A stretch of DNA of 64,000 bases from Cyanodermella asteris. Lineage: Eukaryota > Ascomycota > Lecanoromycetes > Ostropales > Stictidaceae. Where the stretch lies: assembly GCA_900618795.1 (NCBI GenBank), contig UYJD01000001.1, forward strand, positions 1,345,162 to 1,409,161, written 5' to 3'. The notes under the pieces were generated by a model. It was not told the origin of the DNA and searched no databases. It saw only the letters and a program-made list of their open reading frames with translations. The position numbers were made by a program, and so were the translations under genes. Below, in pieces: positions 61,121-64,000 of the stretch (positions are counted from its first letter, which is position 1; every line of letters begins with the position of its first letter).

Positions 61121-61169
61121 TGTTGACGATGTGCCAGGAAAGATGCGAGCCTGACTGGCAAGTATTGCC

Positions 61170-63851
61170 TCAAGTCACTGCTGCTACCGCGTCGGGGTCG
61201 ATTCTCTGCTGCTTGAAGAGTGACTTGCCGCGCAACCATTTGCGGTACATGGTATATCTCTTTTTGGGAAAATCTTCGTCGTGGACAGTCAAAGGTTCTT
61301 CATCAACTATCAGATGCTCGTTGTAAGCCTCGAGATCGTCCTCAAGCAGGTGCAAGACTTCAGGGTCATCGAAAAGCGTCGGCGTTTGCACAAAGTCGGT
61401 GTACTCGAAGGCCTGAGGGGATGTGTAATCATCTTCGTGAGCAACTACGGCCAAGCTCAGCGGATGCGTGACATACTGGCTGTACTCTTCCAGATCGGTG
61501 GCTTTGATGGACGGATGAAGCGAACCTTTCACGAGTTGATTGAGAGCGCGCTGAGTCACGGTCGATTTGTCCTTTCGCTCAGGGTCATCCTCGCGGCCGG
61601 GGAGGGCGAGCGGCTTGAGTGGTTGGCCAGGGAATTGAGAGTCTTTCTCAACGGCAAACTGAGCATTGCGGGATTGCGGATGACTTTTCGATGGCTCGAC
61701 GATGGTGATGTTCTTCTTGATCCGTGGTCGGTCTTCAGTCCCTTCATGCTCTGTGATCCTCCTGGCCCTGAACGGGCTTGGGTCATAGGCCGGATCTGTT
61801 GTTGAGCGGTATGGGATGTACTCCATAGTTGATTGCAGCTTGCTCAAGGCAAATATCTTGCTAAATGATGTCAAGGCTAGCGGACGATAATACTCGGGCC
61901 AGTAATCATCACGTTTCTCAGCTTCGGTAGACTCAGCCGGTGTCATTTGCGGCAACGGCACCATTCTCTGACAGCGGTCCTCAAGCAGTTCCTTGTTGTA
62001 CCAATTTATGTAGTTCCTACCACGATTGGCAGCCCAGCGACGCGGGTCAGAGTGATGAAGATAGTAGTCCGAAGGCAGCTCCCACAACATGGGCTGGCCT
62101 TGTGCGAATATGTAATTACCGAGAAAGAGATTGTAAGCTTCTTGGCGCTGCGCGTCGAGGAATGAGTTGTTCACGTATCGCTTCAGACTCTCCACCATAT
62201 CCCTTGACTGGCTAGACCACTGATTCGTCTTACGATACGTTTCCATGGTATTGACCAGATGCGAGCCTCCGTACTGCACAGCTATCGTATCTCCGTGTCC
62301 ATGGTACATTTCTGTGAACAGATTCGTGACATCCGTGTCGTAATTCATCTGAGGCTTGTCGAGAATGCCGAGAGCATGAAGCTGATACCCCAGGGCAACC
62401 TTGCCAATGACCGACTGTGCAGCGTTTGTGCGGTCCAAACAGTCGATGCAGTTCGTGCGTGCGACGCCATTCTGCACGATCATGTCAACCGATGGATCAT
62501 CGCCATTGCGAAAGAACCCAGTCGTGGACAGGATGCTGTCGGCGATGGCTTCCAAATTTTGGATGACATTTTGATTGGTCTTGGACGCACGGCTCATGTC
62601 CCACGCCTTGTAGATGATCTTCTTTTCTGGCGGTAGAAACTGGTTGAGGTATTCGATAGCCGAGGTGTACTCCCTAAGCAGCTTCGACTCTCGAGGCGTG
62701 CGTTCCCTTGACTTGACGAGGTTGAGGGCATATATTGGCCCCCCATATCTGTCAAAGAGGTTGTTGAAGTGTAAGGCGGCTGCTGTGTAAAAGGGATCGA
62801 CCAAGTCGAGATTGATATCAGGTTTCGGCGTTACACCCGAGTTGTCCTGGGACCAGTGCAACGGGATGCTGCCTCTGTGCTGGACGTATGATGTGAAATT
62901 GGGATTGGCGAACGGTCTCGGTCCGGGTCCGTGGAACGGTGTGGTTGAACATTCGGACACGATCTGCTCGGTCTCAACGTCGTTGGCAACGTATCCTAGA
63001 TCGTTGGCACCGCGTTTGAGAAACCGCGCGCCCGCAAAGTATCTTGAGCGGCGGGCGATCAGCGTCAGATACACGATCCGTCCGAAAACGTCTAATTTTG
63101 CCTGTTTGACGAAGCCGTGTACTAGCGGAACACACCATTCGTATACGCTGCCCAGGTTCTTAGCCACGGGTTCGAGGAGATGATGGTTCCACACGAACAT
63201 GTCGTTGAATTTGCTTTCCGGTCTGATGATGCTCTCGGTAGCCAGAGCTTGTCGTTCTGTTGCCAGGTTGTGTTGTAGAATGTTGGTGATATCGTACGTG
63301 TAGCTGTAATAGAAGGAGTTTGACAAGTCCAATAGATTGAAGATGCTCAGAAATCGACCCTCTTCGGGATGGGCAGCCTCACCTCTGTATTTGGAAGCGC
63401 CAGGAGTCAGCGATATCAAATCAGTGCCTTCGACCTGGTAGATATAATGGCCTCCCAACATTGCGACCTGCTGTCTTTTGGTCACTACAAGCATGTAGTA
63501 GTCGCCTGTGAAGCGAATGAACCCCAGTAGCCCCCAGCATGTTGCTCGCACTTTTAGACCTCCAGACGACTTGTTTCCTTCGTCTAGCGTGCTGATGAGC
63601 TCGTTCACCTCAGTCTTGGAGTACACGGTTCCATCTTCCGACAGGCCTAGCTCGCTCCCTGCGGTCCGATCAATCTTCAGGACTCGAAATTTCTTGTCTA
63701 GGATGTCGGCACCGATCAGGAAGAAGCGACTAGCCGTCTCGTACAGCATGAATTTGAACATGGTGACACGTTCGGCGCTCCTGGTGCTGCCGTTGGGCTT
63801 CTCGAGCAATGGCGCGGCGAAGCCATTGTTGATGGAACTCGCGACGCTCAT
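61170..63851 (-). CDS. fig4: Fig4, SAC-domain phosphoinositide phosphatase
   Basis: Fig4 acts at the vacuole with Fab1 and Vac14 to set the level of PI(3,5)P2. One coding exon, 893 residues. The SAC domain covers about 35-580 and includes the N-terminal part (FMLYETASRFFLIG), GYYMLVV-like strands and the CX5R catalytic loop RTNCIDCLDRTN (C468 to R474). YGGSHLVNTMETYRKTNQW and the long C-terminal part are as in fungal Fig4. A likely 5' UTR intron (63855-63923, GTAAGT donor, TTATAG acceptor) sits next to the ATG; joining it does not extend the frame. The gene is complete within the window. Confidence 0.94.
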   Translation of the reverse strand: MSVASSINNGFAAPLLEKPNGSTRSAERVTMFKFMLYETASRFFLIGADILDKKFRVLKIDRTAGSELGLSEDGTVYSKTEVNELISTLDEGNKSSGGLKVRATCWGLLGFIRFTGDYYMLVVTKRQQVAMLGGHYIYQVEGTDLISLTPGASKYRGEAAHPEEGRFLSIFNLLDLSNSFYYSYTYDITNILQHNLATERQALATESIIRPESKFNDMFVWNHHLLEPVAKNLGSVYEWCVPLVHGFVKQAKLDVFGRIVYLTLIARRSRYFAGARFLKRGANDLGYVANDVETEQIVSECSTTPFHGPGPRPFANPNFTSYVQHRGSIPLHWSQDNSGVTPKPDINLDLVDPFYTAAALHFNNLFDRYGGPIYALNLVKSRERTPRESKLLREYTSAIEYLNQFLPPEKKIIYKAWDMSRASKTNQNVIQNLEAIADSILSTTGFFRNGDDPSVDMIVQNGVARTNCIDCLDRTNAAQSVIGKVALGYQLHALGILDKPQMNYDTDVTNLFTEMYHGHGDTIAVQYGGSHLVNTMETYRKTNQWSSQSRDMVESLKRYVNNSFLDAQRQEAYNLFLGNYIFAQGQPMLWELPSDYYLHHSDPRRWAANRGRNYINWYNKELLEDRCQRMVPLPQMTPAESTEAEKRDDYWPEYYRPLALTSFSKIFALSKLQSTMEYIPYRSTTDPAYDPSPFRARRITEHEGTEDRPRIKKNITIVEPSKSHPQSRNAQFAVEKDSQFPGQPLKPLALPGREDDPERKDKSTVTQRALNQLVKGSLHPSIKATDLEEYSQYVTHPLSLAVVAHEDDYTSPQAFEYTDFVQTPTLFDDPEVLHLLEDDLEAYNEHLIVDEEPLTVHDEDFPKKRYTMYRKWLRGKSLFKQQRIDPDAVAAVT

Positions 63852-64000
63852 GGCCTATAAGCGAGACCTGCAGATGTGGACTACAGCTGACAAATCGGTG
63901 TTTAGAGTTCCGGTTGAACTTACAGCTGATGCCTGCTTTTGTTGCCATGCATGTGAGATTGCATGCGCATACGAAGGTACGCCTCGAGCGTTAATTCGTT

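Noticed and set aside
63855-63960. Possible extra N-terminal coding exon for fig4
   Set aside because: The candidate ATGs before the GTAAGT at 63923 do not join in frame with the Fig4 start, so the intron is better seen as lying in the 5' UTR.

Overview
The window is nuclear DNA from a filamentous ascomycete (Pezizomycotina). A Dothideomycete is my best guess from the overall look of the proteins, but this is an inference. Support for the group: gene-dense DNA, short GT-AG introns of mostly 45-110 nt with CTGAC/CTAAC branch sites, and typical filamentous-fungal genes (PacC, a class II deacetylase with a C-terminal Arb2-like part, an AA9 polysaccharide monooxygenase, PMT2, VTC, a long-tailed sugar transporter). 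I found no tRNA, rRNA, CRISPR, transposon, LTR or virus-like element. The exon joins given here were worked out by hand from splice signals, reading frame and family similarity; no transcript data were available.

Layout. 1-6 kb: pacC (+) behind a promoter rich in PacC-type GCCAAG sites, then a WW-domain protein with a prion-like tail (+). 6-14 kb: hda1, gpdA and gbe1, all on the minus strand. 14.6-21 kb: mitochondrial ClpX (mcx1, +) and a 1245-residue chromodomain protein (+). 21.7-25.8 kb: head-to-head cox5 (-) and atp2 (+). 26.6-36.3 kb: Rab11 GTPase (+), an F-box/2EXR-like protein (-), an AA9 LPMO with a CBM18 chitin-binding module (-), a vacuolar PQ-loop protein (+) and atg8 (+). 36.8-47.2 kb: nce101 (-), a sugar transporter (+), pmt2 (+), a Rab4-type GTPase (-) and a Pns1/CTL transporter (+). 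47.4-56.1 kb: mif2/CENP-C (-), a ubiquitin-specific protease (+), trm9 (+) and a VTC polyphosphate-complex subunit (+). 56.2-63.9 kb: a U1A/U2B''-type RRM protein (-), CCA-adding enzyme (+), tti2 (+) and fig4 (-).

The content is mainly conserved housekeeping. Loose themes are respiration and mitochondrial upkeep (mcx1, cox5, atp2, CCA1), endosome/vacuole traffic (Rab11, Rab4, Atg8, PQ-loop, VTC, Fig4) and chromatin/kinetochore (Hda1, chromodomain protein, Mif2). I see no biosynthetic cluster and no clear novel multi-gene system. The points most worth a second look are the chromodomain protein with an unassigned C-terminal half, the AA9-CBM18 fusion, a 7-nt microexon in a gene for a splicing factor, and the cluster of PacC-type sites upstream of pacC itself.
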